Assembly: GCA_004321745.1 (NCBI GenBank)
Contig: SGYO01000001.1
Span: 62,001 to 126,000 of the forward strand
From: a bacterium
GTDB lineage: Bacteria > Fidelibacterota > Marinisomatia > Marinisomatales > UBA1611
DNA: 64,000 nt
Direction: 5' to 3'
In this document: positions 35,835 to 45,560 of the stretch, in pieces
Layout: every line of letters starts with the position of its first letter
How positions within the stretch are numbered: the stretch's first letter is position 1
The notes under the pieces: generated by a model
What the model saw: the letters and a program-made list of their open reading frames with translations, nothing else
Told to the model about the DNA's origin: nothing
Databases searched by the model: none
Translations under genes and position numbers: made by a program

Positions 35835-36358
35835 CTATTTAAAACCCTTTCAACCATTTTCTTTGTGACTTCTTTTGTTCTACCCTGCATTTTTATTATA
35901 TACTCAACAGCTTCTCTAAACGCACCTTCACCGCCTTTTACTTTTGTTATGTGCTTCGCTACCTTTAAGATTTCAGGAGTTGAATTTGCTACAGCAATAG
36001 GTAACCCAACTAATTCCATAACAGGTAGATCAACCATATCATCGCCCAAATAAGCAATCATATTATCCGAAAGTGAGTATTTTTGTTTTATTTCGTTATA
36101 TGCATGAAGTTTATTTAAACCTCCATTATAACAGTCCTCAATATTTAACTCTTTCGCCCTATACTCAGTAGCAGGAGAATACCTAGCAGAAATAATTGCA
36201 ATTTTCAAATCTGCAGCTCTTGCATAGGCCACACCTACACCATCGAATACAGAAAACTTTTTAAACTCCATATTATCAGTGCCTTTATACACTGAGCCAT
36301 CTGTCCAAACACCATCAATATCTGAGATAATAATTTTAATTTTATTATAATCTTCCAT
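35831..36358 (-). CDS. kdsC: 3-deoxy-D-manno-octulosonate-8-phosphate phosphatase
   Basis: A 175-residue HAD phosphatase removing phosphate from Kdo-8-phosphate. The nucleophile motif is SDIDGVWTDGSVY (Asp13, Asp15). ISARYSPATEYRAKEL, the GDDMVDLPVME block and the C-terminal GGEGAFREAVEYII stretch are hallmarks of KdsC tetramers. It lies 3 bases after kdsA and overlaps lptC by 4. Confidence 0.95.
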   Translation of the reverse strand: MEDYNKIKIIISDIDGVWTDGSVYKGTDNMEFKKFSVFDGVGVAYARAADLKIAIISARYSPATEYRAKELNIEDCYNGGLNKLHAYNEIKQKYSLSDNMIAYLGDDMVDLPVMELVGLPIAVANSTPEILKVAKHITKVKGGEGAFREAVEYIIKMQGRTKEVTKKMVERVLNS

Positions 36359-36361
36359 CTT

Positions 36362-37174
36362 TTACCTTAGTGAATTGTGTATTTTTTTTAATTCAATTAA
36401 AAGTGTAGCTAGTTTATCTAACGGCCACTGAGTAGCGGCATCTGACTTAGCCTTATCAACATTATTGTGAACTTCCATAAAAACACCATTACACCCTGCT
36501 GCAACAGCAGCTCGTGCTAATGTAGGTATCATATCTCTCATACCAGAAGAATGCCCGCCGCTACCTCCAGGAAGTTGAGCACTATGTGTTGCATCAAAAA
36601 TGACAGGGTAACCAAATTGTTTCATCAAAGGTATAGCTCGCATATCTGCAACCAAATTATTGTAACCAAATTGAGTCCCTCTGTCTGTTAGCAATATATT
36701 TTGAGATCCAGATTCCTCCACTTTTTTTACGATATGTTCAACATCCCAAGGAGCAAGAAATTGTCCTTTTTTTATATTGATTGGTTTCCCCGTTTTTGCA
36801 GCAGCAATTAAAAGATCTGTTTGCCTACTCAGAAATGCTGGAATTTGAATGATATCCACTACATCTGAGACTAGACCTGCCTGATCTGGAGAATGTATGT
36901 CTGTTAACACTTTCAGCCCTGTTTCAGTTTTTACATCACTTAAAATTCTCATGCCCTCCTGAATTCCAGGACCTCGGAAAGATTTTATTGAAGTTCTATT
37001 GGCCTTATCAAATGAACTTTTAAAAATAATTGGAATGCCTACATCCTCAGAAACTTCTTTTATAGCATAAGACATTTCTAAAGAATGGTCGCGGTTTTCA
37101 ATGACACAAGGCCCTGCAATTATACCTAGATTATCCTTTCCAAAAATAACATCCCCGACTTTAATATCCCTCAA
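36362..37174 (-). CDS. kdsA: 2-dehydro-3-deoxyphosphooctonate aldolase (Kdo-8-P synthase)
   Basis: A 270-residue enzyme condensing phosphoenolpyruvate and arabinose-5-phosphate. GPCVIENRDHSLEM near residue 21, FKSSFDKANRTS, the substrate loop FRGPGIQEGMRIL, INIKKGQFLAPWD, LLTDRGTQFGYNNLVADMR and FDATHSAQLPGG are conserved in KdsA. The Asn in IKKGQ replaces no cysteine that I can assign with confidence, so the metal-dependence class is left open. Part of the kds-pyrG run. Confidence 0.95.
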   Translation of the reverse strand: MRDIKVGDVIFGKDNLGIIAGPCVIENRDHSLEMSYAIKEVSEDVGIPIIFKSSFDKANRTSIKSFRGPGIQEGMRILSDVKTETGLKVLTDIHSPDQAGLVSDVVDIIQIPAFLSRQTDLLIAAAKTGKPINIKKGQFLAPWDVEHIVKKVEESGSQNILLTDRGTQFGYNNLVADMRAIPLMKQFGYPVIFDATHSAQLPGGSGGHSSGMRDMIPTLARAAVAAGCNGVFMEVHNNVDKAKSDAATQWPLDKLATLLIELKKIHNSLR

Positions 37175-37177
37175 TGA

Positions 37178-38806
37178 TCAACTCCTTTTCTTGCTATATT
37201 TCTTTGAAGCTTTTATAAACTCCCTGAACAAAGGATGTGCTTTATTCACTCTACTTTTTAATTCAGGATGAAACTGCCCTGCAACAAACCAAGGATGACC
37301 ACTTATTTCAATTGTTTCCACCACCCCTAATGAATCATTAACACCTGAAATAACCATCCCGGCTTTTTCGAGCCTATTTTTATATCTGTTATTTACTTCG
37401 TAACGATGTCTATGGCGTTCAGAAATCTTTTTTGATCTGTATGCTGAATAGGTTTTTGTTCCTGCTTTTATAGTACAATCATAAGCTCCTAATCTCATGG
37501 TACCGCCTTTTATTTTAATTGCTTTTTGAGATTCCATGAGGTCAATTATAGGGTATTTTGTTCGCTTATTAAATTCAGTAGAGTTTGCCCCCTTCAATCC
37601 ACATACATGCCTTGCAAAATCTATAATTGCACATTGCATCCCTAAACATATACCCAAAAATGGGATGTTGTTTTCACGAGCATATTTTGAAGATAAAATT
37701 TTTCCTTCACTGCCTCGAGAACCAAAACCTGGTAAAATCAAAATTCCATCTACATCTTTAAACTGCTTGCTAGCAGATTTATCATTGGTAATCTTATCTG
37801 TTTTTACCCATTTAATATTTACTCTTGCACCATTTTCTACTCCTGCATGTACAAATGATTCCAACACACTTTTATATGAATCAATTAGTTCGGTATATTT
37901 ACCACACATTGCAATTGTTAGCTCCTCTTTAGGATTTTTATAATTATGAACAAAGTTTTTTAACTTAGATAAATCTGGCTCTTTGTTTAATTGTAACCTC
38001 TCATTAACTAAGTGCCCCATATTTTGTTCATGTAATAGCAATGGGACCTCGTATATACTTTGAACATCTCTCCCTTCAAAAACATGGTCTGAGCGAACAT
38101 TACAAAACAAAGCGATTTTTTCTCTTACAGATTTATCAATATGATGCTGAGATCTACATAAAATCATATCAGGAGATAATCCTATTTCTCTAAGTTTCAT
38201 TACTGAATGCTGAGTGGGCTTTGATTTAAGTTCTCCGCTCGCATCAACATACGGCAACAGAGTCACATGCATTATTAGATGATTTTGAGGACCAACGTTA
38301 AGAGAAAGCTGACGAATAGCCTCCATAAATGGCAAGCTTTCAATGTCTCCAACCGTTCCACCTACTTCACAAATCACAACGTCATATTTTTTAGGTTTAT
38401 TTACACTTTTAATTCTTTTGATAATTTCATCTGTTACGTGTGGAATAACTTGAACAGTTTGACCTAAATATTCACCCTTTCTTTCTTTTTCTAACACTGT
38501 ACTATATATTTGTCCTGCAGTTGCATTATTATTCCTGGTCATGCTGACATCAATAAAACGTTCATAGTGGCCCAAATCTAAATCAGTTTCAGAACCATCA
38601 TCTAAAACGAAAACCTCACCATGTTGATAAGGATTCATTGTCCCTGGGTCAACATTTAAATATGGATCTAACTTTAATATGGTAACTTTCAACCCAGAAT
38701 TTTTTAAAATATATCCTATAGAAGAAGCTGCAATACCTTTACCCAATCCAGACATAACACCTCCTAAAACAAATATGTACTTAGTATTTTTTGATTTAGT
38801 ACTCAT
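37178..38806 (-). CDS. pyrG: CTP synthase
   Basis: A 542-residue amidotransferase converting UTP to CTP with glutamine. The synthetase half begins with KYIFVLGGVMSGLGKGIAAS and includes DPYLNVDPGTMNPYQHGEVF. The glutaminase half has the oxyanion region LPGFGSRGSEGK, nucleophile GICLGMQ (Cys) and catalytic HPE in GQFHPELKSR. CTP is the co-substrate of KdsB, encoded immediately upstream, giving a metabolic reason for the arrangement. Confidence 0.97.
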   Translation of the reverse strand: MSTKSKNTKYIFVLGGVMSGLGKGIAASSIGYILKNSGLKVTILKLDPYLNVDPGTMNPYQHGEVFVLDDGSETDLDLGHYERFIDVSMTRNNNATAGQIYSTVLEKERKGEYLGQTVQVIPHVTDEIIKRIKSVNKPKKYDVVICEVGGTVGDIESLPFMEAIRQLSLNVGPQNHLIMHVTLLPYVDASGELKSKPTQHSVMKLREIGLSPDMILCRSQHHIDKSVREKIALFCNVRSDHVFEGRDVQSIYEVPLLLHEQNMGHLVNERLQLNKEPDLSKLKNFVHNYKNPKEELTIAMCGKYTELIDSYKSVLESFVHAGVENGARVNIKWVKTDKITNDKSASKQFKDVDGILILPGFGSRGSEGKILSSKYARENNIPFLGICLGMQCAIIDFARHVCGLKGANSTEFNKRTKYPIIDLMESQKAIKIKGGTMRLGAYDCTIKAGTKTYSAYRSKKISERHRHRYEVNNRYKNRLEKAGMVISGVNDSLGVVETIEISGHPWFVAGQFHPELKSRVNKAHPLFREFIKASKKYSKKRS

Positions 38807-38809
38807 ATT

Positions 38810-39532
38810 TTAATCTGTGTCCTTTATTTTATTTAATTGTGATAAGACACGGTCAAGATCTTCAGGGCTATCAATAGCTTGCTGTTGCGCGTTAGAAATG
38901 AATGCTTTTATTTTAATACCATTATCTAGTGCTCTGAACTGTTCTAGTGAATATTTTATCTCATTTTTAGAAGCAGGTAATGAAGAAAATTGCAGCAATG
39001 TATCCCTATCAAAGCCATAGAATCCAATGTGTCTAAATACTCCGCCTATATCAGAATCATAAATATCACGTTTAAAATCATAGGCATTTTGATTTTCATC
39101 TAAAAAGGCTTTTACTACATTCCTATCTAAATAATCTCTTATGCCTATTTTGCGACTAACGACGGTACCCATACTTACTGTGCTATCATCAAAGATCTTT
39201 ATTAATCCATCAATGACTTTAGGCTCTAGTAATGGTTCATCACCTTGAATGTTAATGATCAGCTCAGCAGAATCAAGCCCTTTTACTACTTCAGTCACTC
39301 TATCTGTCCCACTTACATGGTCTTTACTAGTCATTACTATTTCTAAATCAAAATCAGACAAAACTTGTTTTGCCTCATTGGAATCAATTGCTAAGATCAC
39401 CTTTTCTAAAAGTTTTGACTGCTTTGCCCGCTCTGCAACGTGTACAACCATTGGCTTACCATCAATGTCGGCTAATATCTTTTTAGGGAATCTCTTTGAA
39501 CCTATCCTAGCTGGAATTATGCCTACAATCAT
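38810..39532 (-). CDS. kdsB: CMP-Kdo synthetase
   Basis: A 240-residue cytidylyltransferase activating Kdo with CTP. Signature GIIPARIGSKRFPKKIL at the N-terminus, INIQGDEPLLEP, and HIGFYGFDRDTLLQFSSLP in the C-terminal part. First gene of a 12-gene run to argF in which gaps are 17 bases or less; the promoter should lie in 39533-39676, where the sequence is AT-rich but no clear consensus could be picked. KdsD (arabinose-phosphate isomerase) is not in the window. Confidence 0.95.
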   Translation of the reverse strand: MIVGIIPARIGSKRFPKKILADIDGKPMVVHVAERAKQSKLLEKVILAIDSNEAKQVLSDFDLEIVMTSKDHVSGTDRVTEVVKGLDSAELIINIQGDEPLLEPKVIDGLIKIFDDSTVSMGTVVSRKIGIRDYLDRNVVKAFLDENQNAYDFKRDIYDSDIGGVFRHIGFYGFDRDTLLQFSSLPASKNEIKYSLEQFRALDNGIKIKAFISNAQQQAIDSPEDLDRVLSQLNKIKDTD

Positions 39533-39676
39533 TCTGTTATCTTCTTTTAAAAAAATTAAATTTCAAATTATGTGTTTTCATTTGATTCAAAATATAATTG
39601 TTAACAATCTTTATATATAATGATTTAGGCATGGTTTTTGTTTGAAAATTTAACTTTAGTTTTAATTAAAGAAAAT

Positions 39677-40930
39677 CTATTCGAAGCGAAGAGATTCGAT
39701 TGGATCTAGCTGCGCTGCTTTCCAAGCTGGATAGATACCAAAGCCAATTCCAATCACAGAGCAAACTACTAAACCAATTATTGCCCAATCTATTGGGATG
39801 ACCGCTGGTATATTAAATATAAAAGAAACAATATTCCCCGCGCCTACTCCAAAAACTATGCCTGCAATACCACCAAATTCACTTAAAAATACTGCTTCCA
39901 TCAAAAATTGAGTTAAGATATCTTGCTTTGTAGCACCAATAGCTTTTCTGATACCTATCTCTTTTATTCTTTCGGTAACAGAAACTAGCATTATATTCAT
40001 AATTCCGATACCTGCAACAACTAAAGCAATTACACTAACTAAAAGTGCAAATACTTTTATTCCACTTGTAAACCCCGACAACGTTTCAATCATTTCATTA
40101 CTAGTGACAATCTCAAAATCATTTTCTTCTCCAGGTCCTACTTTCCGTACTGACCTCATTACACCAATTGCTTCTTGCCTAGTTTTTTCATATTCCAACT
40201 CTGATGATGCCTCTATATTTATACTTAATGATGTCCACTTATTAGAAAATTTTTTTAAAAAATTCGTAATTGGAATTGCAATATAATTATCTTGGCTTTG
40301 CCCAAATGCCTCACCCTTTTTTTCAGCTACACCGATTACAGTGTAGTCTAATCCATTCAGCTGTATCTTTTTTGATAGAGGGTTTTCAAAAGGGAAAAGC
40401 CTATCAACCACGTCCATTCCTAAAACACATACATTCCTGGAATATCTAACATCATCTGGAGCAATGTTTCTACCATCTGCTATGAAGGTTTTAAATATTC
40501 TTATACTACCCTCATCTCCTCCAAAAAGCTCAACATAGTTATTTACTTTTTTATCCCTATACTTTACATCTCTTATTGAGCTTCCCTCACTTACACTAAC
40601 AAGAGCAGGAAGCTTTGCTCTTTCTTTTAATTTTTTATATTGACTGTAATCAATATTTTTTCTATTTCTATATTTTTTATCACGCCTACCAATTTGTATT
40701 TCAGGATACTTTTGAATCACAAATGTATTTGCGGCAAAAACGTTCAGCCCCGAAGCCACAGATGATTCTAAAGTCCTAATTGCTGTCATTACACCTATTA
40801 CAGAAAATACACCTATGCTTATTCCAAGCAGCGTTAAAGATGATCTAAGCTTATTTTGCCGAATGGCATCAATTGCCATGTAGAAACTTTCTTTAAGAAT
40901 GTTTTTTAAATTTCTAGAAAGCATTTTCAT
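39677..40930 (-). CDS. ABC transporter permease (MacB/FtsX type), second copy
   Basis: A 417-residue inner-membrane protein with the MacB-type layout: one N-terminal membrane helix (LTLLGISIGVFSVIGVM), a large periplasmic domain (about 65-285), then three helices with VAGIGIMNIMLVSVTERIKEIGIRKAIGA split by the usual FtsX motif. It ends PAWKAAQLDPIESLRFE, a standard ending of these permeases. It overlaps the upstream permease by 4 bases, and the two probably form a heterodimer with one ATPase. Confidence 0.9.
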   Translation of the reverse strand: MKMLSRNLKNILKESFYMAIDAIRQNKLRSSLTLLGISIGVFSVIGVMTAIRTLESSVASGLNVFAANTFVIQKYPEIQIGRRDKKYRNRKNIDYSQYKKLKERAKLPALVSVSEGSSIRDVKYRDKKVNNYVELFGGDEGSIRIFKTFIADGRNIAPDDVRYSRNVCVLGMDVVDRLFPFENPLSKKIQLNGLDYTVIGVAEKKGEAFGQSQDNYIAIPITNFLKKFSNKWTSLSINIEASSELEYEKTRQEAIGVMRSVRKVGPGEENDFEIVTSNEMIETLSGFTSGIKVFALLVSVIALVVAGIGIMNIMLVSVTERIKEIGIRKAIGATKQDILTQFLMEAVFLSEFGGIAGIVFGVGAGNIVSFIFNIPAVIPIDWAIIGLVVCSVIGIGFGIYPAWKAAQLDPIESLRFE

Positions 40931-42138
40931 TCATACCGAAGTGAATCAATTGGGTCAAGTTTTGATGCTTTGTAAGCAGGTATAAAACCGGATAGAACTC
41001 CAACGAACATACTGATAAATATAGAGAACACTGAAAGCGCTAAAGGAAGAGTAGAAGGGAAAAATTGGTTTATCACTAGACTAACAGCATATGCAAAACC
41101 CAAGCCTGCAATACCAGCAAAAAAGCATATCGTTACAGCTTCCATCAGAAATTGCCCAAGTATCATACCGTTGGTCGCTCCAATAGCTTTTCTAACGCCT
41201 ATCTCTCTTGTCCTTTCTTTAACAGTTACAAACATTATGTTCATAATACCAATACCGCCTACTATAAGAGAAAGCAAGGTGATGAAATAACCAGTTCCGC
41301 CTATTGCTAGTTTTAATTTGTTATATTGCGATTCAAATGCTTTTGTCTGATTTATAGCAAAATCATTTTTTTGACTTGGTTTTAAACCTCTTATCTGCCG
41401 CATTACACCTGAAATTTCATCTAAGCCTTCCTCAATTTTATCCTCCGGAATCTTCACACTTAAACGCATCCAACCTCTTTTAGAAAAAATTCTTTTATAA
41501 GCACCCAAAGGTAATATTGCCTGATTATCAACACTAAAAAGACCTAAGAATTTGCCCTGCTTTTCTAAAACCCCTATTACTCTAAACTTTACATTATCAA
41601 TTTTAATATACTTACCAATAGGCTCTTCAAATCCAAAAAATGCTTCTTTTATACCATCGCCAATAACCGTGACTCTCGAACCATTCCTGTCTTCGCTTTG
41701 TGAGAAAAATCTTCCTTGCTGAATGTCTGTGCTGATAGTTTCCATATACTCTTCATTTGTCCCAAATATTTCAGTCCGTGTCTCTTTGTCATCAAAAGAA
41801 AGAGATGCACCTCTTTGCATGACTGGCGAGACAGCTAGAGCATATTTGGATAGATTTTTTATCTGATTAACATACTCTGACCTCATTCTAGGTCTATTTT
41901 TTACTTCCCACCATTCCATATCACTAAACCACTCGTACCTGCTAACATACAATATATCTTTACCCAACCAGGACATACTGCTTTCAAATGAACGGTCTAA
42001 TCCAGAAATGAGTGTGCCCATTAGCGTAACCGAAAAAACCCCTATAATAATTCCCAGAGCAGTAAGTAGCGATTTAATTTTATTTGCAAAAACCGCAATT
42101 AAAGAAATTTTTAAATTTTCAAAAAAAAGTGAGAACAT
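40927..42138 (-). CDS. ABC transporter permease (MacB/FtsX type), first copy
   Basis: A 403-residue inner-membrane protein like its downstream neighbour: N-terminal helix (LLTALGIIIGVFSVTLMG), periplasmic domain, FtsX helices (VGGIGIMNIMFVTVKERTRE) and the end PAYKASKLDPIDSLRYE. The two permeases share layout and terminal motifs, so they likely arose by duplication, but diverge in the periplasmic domain. Its start shares one base with the ATPase stop. Confidence 0.9.
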   Translation of the reverse strand: MFSLFFENLKISLIAVFANKIKSLLTALGIIIGVFSVTLMGTLISGLDRSFESSMSWLGKDILYVSRYEWFSDMEWWEVKNRPRMRSEYVNQIKNLSKYALAVSPVMQRGASLSFDDKETRTEIFGTNEEYMETISTDIQQGRFFSQSEDRNGSRVTVIGDGIKEAFFGFEEPIGKYIKIDNVKFRVIGVLEKQGKFLGLFSVDNQAILPLGAYKRIFSKRGWMRLSVKIPEDKIEEGLDEISGVMRQIRGLKPSQKNDFAINQTKAFESQYNKLKLAIGGTGYFITLLSLIVGGIGIMNIMFVTVKERTREIGVRKAIGATNGMILGQFLMEAVTICFFAGIAGLGFAYAVSLVINQFFPSTLPLALSVFSIFISMFVGVLSGFIPAYKASKLDPIDSLRYE

Positions 42139-42824
42139 TACTTTTTAACTGGTTCATCAGAAACTACCTTACCATCTAATAATCGTACTATGCGATTAGA
42201 ATATTTAGCAATATCATCTTCGTGAGTAACAAGTATTATTGTATTCCCTGACCTATGTAATTCATCAAAAATTTTCATTATTTCATGCCCACTTTTTGAG
42301 TCAAGATTCCCAGTTGGCTCATCTGCTAATATTATTGAAGGCTCGTTTACTAAAGCACGAGCTATTGCAACACGCTGCCTTTGTCCTCCAGATAATTCAT
42401 TGGGGCGATGATGCATTCTATCTTCTAGTCCAACACTAATAAGCGCATTCGATGCCATTTCAAGCCGCTTCTCTTTCTTAATATTCGCATATACTAATGG
42501 AATCTCAACATTATGTAGTGCACTTGCTTTTGGTAGTAGATTAAATGTTTGAAAAACAAACCCAATTTTTCTGTTTCTAATTGAGGCAAGTTGGCTATCA
42601 TCCATTATATGAACTTTTTCACCTTCAAATTCATACAATCCAGATGATGGGCTGTCTAAACACCCTATCATATTCATCATAGTAGATTTTCCAGAGCCGG
42701 AGGGGCCCATAATTGATAGGTATTCATTATTGTTTATAGAAAGGTCTACTCCATCAAGAGCGCGTACTTCCTCTCCACCCACATTGTAAATTTTGTAGAT
42801 GCTCTTTAAACTAATTAATTCCAA
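42138..42824 (-). CDS. ABC transporter ATP-binding protein (MacB/LolD type)
   Basis: A 228-residue ATPase. Walker [11 protein letters not shown]-loop [19 protein letters not shown], signature [15 protein letters not shown], Walker [17 protein letters not shown] and switch LVTHEDDIA. The FNLLP and EPTGNLDS motifs place it in the LolD/MacB/FtsE group. Unlike MacB, ATPase and permease are separate genes. Downstream of the HlyD-type adaptor by 35 bases. Confidence 0.94.
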   Translation of the reverse strand: MELISLKSIYKIYNVGGEEVRALDGVDLSINNNEYLSIMGPSGSGKSTMMNMIGCLDSPSSGLYEFEGEKVHIMDDSQLASIRNRKIGFVFQTFNLLPKASALHNVEIPLVYANIKKEKRLEMASNALISVGLEDRMHHRPNELSGGQRQRVAIARALVNEPSIILADEPTGNLDSKSGHEIMKIFDELHRSGNTIILVTHEDDIAKYSNRIVRLLDGKVVSDEPVKK

Positions 42825-42859
42825 CGTAGATTAAAATTCTTTATCTATAAGAAAATTCA

Positions 42860-44107
42860 TTAATATGAACTCGATTCTATTTTAAAAGAAACTTTCATAC
42901 CGTGCTGTAACTCTTTACTTAAAACGCGATATCTTCCAGTAACAATAATATCACCTAAATCTACGCCTGTGTTTACAGCATAATAATTTTCACTAGATAA
43001 TCCAGTATCTACAGGTTTTACAATAGCATACTTCTCACCTTCAGCTGTTTCTTTTCCATTAAAATTATCAACTAGAATGAACACAACATCGATACCTTCT
43101 TTAGCATTTGAATAATTGCTCTCACTATCATCACCATTCTTTTTATCTTCTTCGCCCAACTCTTCAAAATTTTTAGGCCTTGACACTAGAGATTGAATGG
43201 GGATTGATAAAGTATTTTTTATTGTTTCTGAAATGATATTAACAGTACTACTCATTCCTGGGCGTATTTTATGAGGAGGTTTAAGAACCTTAATCTTCAC
43301 TTTAAAATTTGTAACTTGCTGTTGACTACCCATGTTCAGATTTTGGGCAGTATGAGCTATCTCGCTAACTAATCCGTAAAAAAGTGTGTCAGGGAATGCA
43401 TCAATTTCAATTTCAGTTGTATCTCCGACATCGATTGTGACGACATCGTTCTCATTTACATCAACCAAAACTTCCATATGGTTTAAATCAGCAATTGTCA
43501 TTAAAACTCCAGGATTAAACATCCCGCCTAATGCCATTTCTCCTTCTTCTTTTGTAAGACTTGTTACAATACCATACTTAGGTGCAACTAACTTTGTTTT
43601 TGATAGTTCATCTTCTCTTGACAGTAAAGCTGCATTAGCCTGATCAACCTGACTTAAAGCTAATTCGTAGGACGCTTCAATCTGCTCAATCTCTTGCTTT
43701 GAAATAAGTTTTTGCTCAAATAATTGTTTTGTCCTTTCAAGCTGTGAAGTAACATTTTTCAAATTCGCTTTAGAAGATTTTACCTGTGAAAGAGCTTGAT
43801 CATAAGCAGCTTGATATTGTTTTTTATCTATGCTAATAAGATGCTGACCTGGTTTTACGGTGTCACCCTCGATTACAGTTATCTTAGTTATCCAACCAGA
43901 GACCATTGAAGTAATTTGGACTTCCTCTTCTGGCTGAATAATACCGCTTGCGTTAACTTTATGAATAACGTCTCTTTTTACAACCTGTTCAGCAGTGACA
44001 AAAAGATTGTCATCTTCTTTTAAAAATTTTGTATAGCCACCAATGATAACTAAACAAATGATTATCATTGTAATCCAAAACGTTTTCTTCTTTATCATTT
44101 CTACCAT
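42860..44107 (-). CDS. HlyD/MacA-type periplasmic adaptor
   Basis: A 415-residue membrane-fusion protein with an N-terminal membrane anchor (ITMIIICLVIIGGYTKFL), a lipoyl-like half (EEEVQITSMVSGWITKITV and VEGDTVKPGQHLISIDKKQY in parts), a coiled-coil hairpin (about 85-165) and a beta-barrel segment (VLVDVNENDVVTIDVG). An acidic insert (ELGEEDKKNGDDSESN) lies near residue 315. It bridges the MacB-type pump to the TolC-like channel. Shares one base with tolC. Confidence 0.92.
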   Translation of the reverse strand: MVEMIKKKTFWITMIIICLVIIGGYTKFLKEDDNLFVTAEQVVKRDVIHKVNASGIIQPEEEVQITSMVSGWITKITVIEGDTVKPGQHLISIDKKQYQAAYDQALSQVKSSKANLKNVTSQLERTKQLFEQKLISKQEIEQIEASYELALSQVDQANAALLSREDELSKTKLVAPKYGIVTSLTKEEGEMALGGMFNPGVLMTIADLNHMEVLVDVNENDVVTIDVGDTTEIEIDAFPDTLFYGLVSEIAHTAQNLNMGSQQQVTNFKVKIKVLKPPHKIRPGMSSTVNIISETIKNTLSIPIQSLVSRPKNFEELGEEDKKNGDDSESNYSNAKEGIDVVFILVDNFNGKETAEGEKYAIVKPVDTGLSSENYYAVNTGVDLGDIIVTGRYRVLSKELQHGMKVSFKIESSSY

Positions 44108-45450
44108 TATTGCTCTTCTTTATTTTGATATTCTAAATCTAAGACACCAAGAATAGCCTTAAGGTTCATCTCCTCCACCCTAGCATCATGAATAATATTA
44201 ATTAAGCTAGAATTTGATCGGATCAAAGAAACTTGTGCATCTAATACCTCAAGTATCGTTGCTGAACCAACACTGTATTTTTCTTGCACAAGTTTTAAAT
44301 CCTCCTCTGCAGACAAAACGACTTCCTGATTAATTGGGATTATTTCAGCATAGTTTAAAATTGATTTTCTAATTAGTTCAATTTGTACTCTTAGGTCATT
44401 TATGTTAGAAATATAGTTATTTTCAGATTTTTGCTGCTCTATTTTAGCTCTTTGTTGTGCAGATGAAAGTGAGTTCCCAGAGTATAACGGAAGAGTAACC
44501 CCCATGTTTACTCCAAAACGCCAATCATCTTTAAACGCTTCTTTTAACTCTTCACTATTATCTCCGTTTGCTGAATAATCTAAAGATGCAAATATAGATG
44601 GCGATCTCATACCTTTAGCGATTTTTACTTGAAGTTTATTTAACTGAATTCGTGATTGTTGAATTAATATATTGGGATTTTGTTCTTTTAACAATGTTAG
44701 TGCTTCTGCACTAGTTGGTATAGATGTTGGAGACCATTCTTTCGATCTAGCCTGTATGGACTGTCCAAAATCTATCATGCCCATATCGTTAAATAATTGT
44801 CTTCTAGATGCCTCTAATGAAGTTTCTCTATTAAGAAGTTCAACTCTTGCTTGCCCAACAGAGACTTTGGCTTTCAAAAAATCTGTTTTACTAACCGAAC
44901 CAAGCTCGAACTGTTTTTGGACTAAATCAATTTGTTTTTGCGATAAAATTAAATTTTCTTTTGCCACATCTAATAACTCTTGAGATTTTAAAAGAGAATA
45001 GTATGATCTTGTAACGTTTTGAATAACCAAAATCTTTGTATTTCTTTCTCGAAGTTTTGAAATCTCTAAGTTTATTTTTGCTTGCTTAATTGCATTAACA
45101 GATTGTCCTCCATTATATATAGATTTATTAATTGACAACCCAGCAGACATATAACTTGATTCACCGCTACTTATTGTATCAATCTCAAGATTAACAAGAT
45201 CAGGAACAATACTCTCTTGATTTGGATATTTTGTTTTACCACCATTTGTAGAAAAACTAACTGAAGGCAGCACACCGCTGTAAGAACCAAGTACCTGTTT
45301 GGCTGCAGACTGCACATCAAGATCAGCTGAAACCAAAGTTCTTTTTCTTTCTAATGCAATCTCAATACATTCTGGAAGATCATAAATTTGAGCATTACAA
45401 ATAGAAAAAAAGTATATAATGAACTGAAATGTGATAAAGTGTTTTTTCAT
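44107..45450 (-). CDS. TolC family outer membrane efflux channel
   Basis: A 447-residue outer-membrane factor with signal peptide (residues 1-20, ending CNAQ) and the doubled TolC layout of long helices and strand pairs: ALERKRTLVSADLDVQSA and the paired segment RSPSIFASLDYSANG. The helix YSVGSATILEVLDAQVSLI is a standard signature. First gene of a five-gene tripartite ABC export operon with the adaptor, ATPase and two permeases. The exported substrate (peptide, lipid or drug) is unknown. A 17-bp palindrome lies 33 bases upstream. Confidence 0.93.
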   Translation of the reverse strand: MKKHFITFQFIIYFFSICNAQIYDLPECIEIALERKRTLVSADLDVQSAAKQVLGSYSGVLPSVSFSTNGGKTKYPNQESIVPDLVNLEIDTISSGESSYMSAGLSINKSIYNGGQSVNAIKQAKINLEISKLRERNTKILVIQNVTRSYYSLLKSQELLDVAKENLILSQKQIDLVQKQFELGSVSKTDFLKAKVSVGQARVELLNRETSLEASRRQLFNDMGMIDFGQSIQARSKEWSPTSIPTSAEALTLLKEQNPNILIQQSRIQLNKLQVKIAKGMRSPSIFASLDYSANGDNSEELKEAFKDDWRFGVNMGVTLPLYSGNSLSSAQQRAKIEQQKSENNYISNINDLRVQIELIRKSILNYAEIIPINQEVVLSAEEDLKLVQEKYSVGSATILEVLDAQVSLIRSNSSLINIIHDARVEEMNLKAILGVLDLEYQNKEEQ

Positions 45451-45482
45451 TTGGCAATTGAATAAATTTTAAAAATAAAAGT

Positions 45483-45499
45483 CTCAGTATTTTACTGAG
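45483..45499 (-). promoter_or_regulatory. Palindrome upstream of the tolC-like operon, possible operator
   Basis: CTCAGTA-TTT-TACTGAG is a perfect 7-bp inverted repeat with a three-base spacer, 33 bases before the tolC start. Size and symmetry suit a dimeric repressor site. On the minus strand it is followed by ACTTTTATTTTT, so a second terminator for the upstream gene is the alternative. Confidence 0.35.
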
Positions 45500-45560
45500 C
45501 TCAATTTTAATCTTTAATAATATAAATTACTTTGATTAAAAAATTTAAACAGTAAGATTA

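Noticed and set aside
37536-37943. Open frame of 135 codons opposite pyrG
   Set aside because: Antisense shadow of CTP synthase with no domain or signal.
39533-39676. Possible regulatory RNA or additional gene between kdsB and the ABC permease
   Set aside because: Only AT-rich sequence with weak inverted repeats; no ORF, no recognisable RNA fold.
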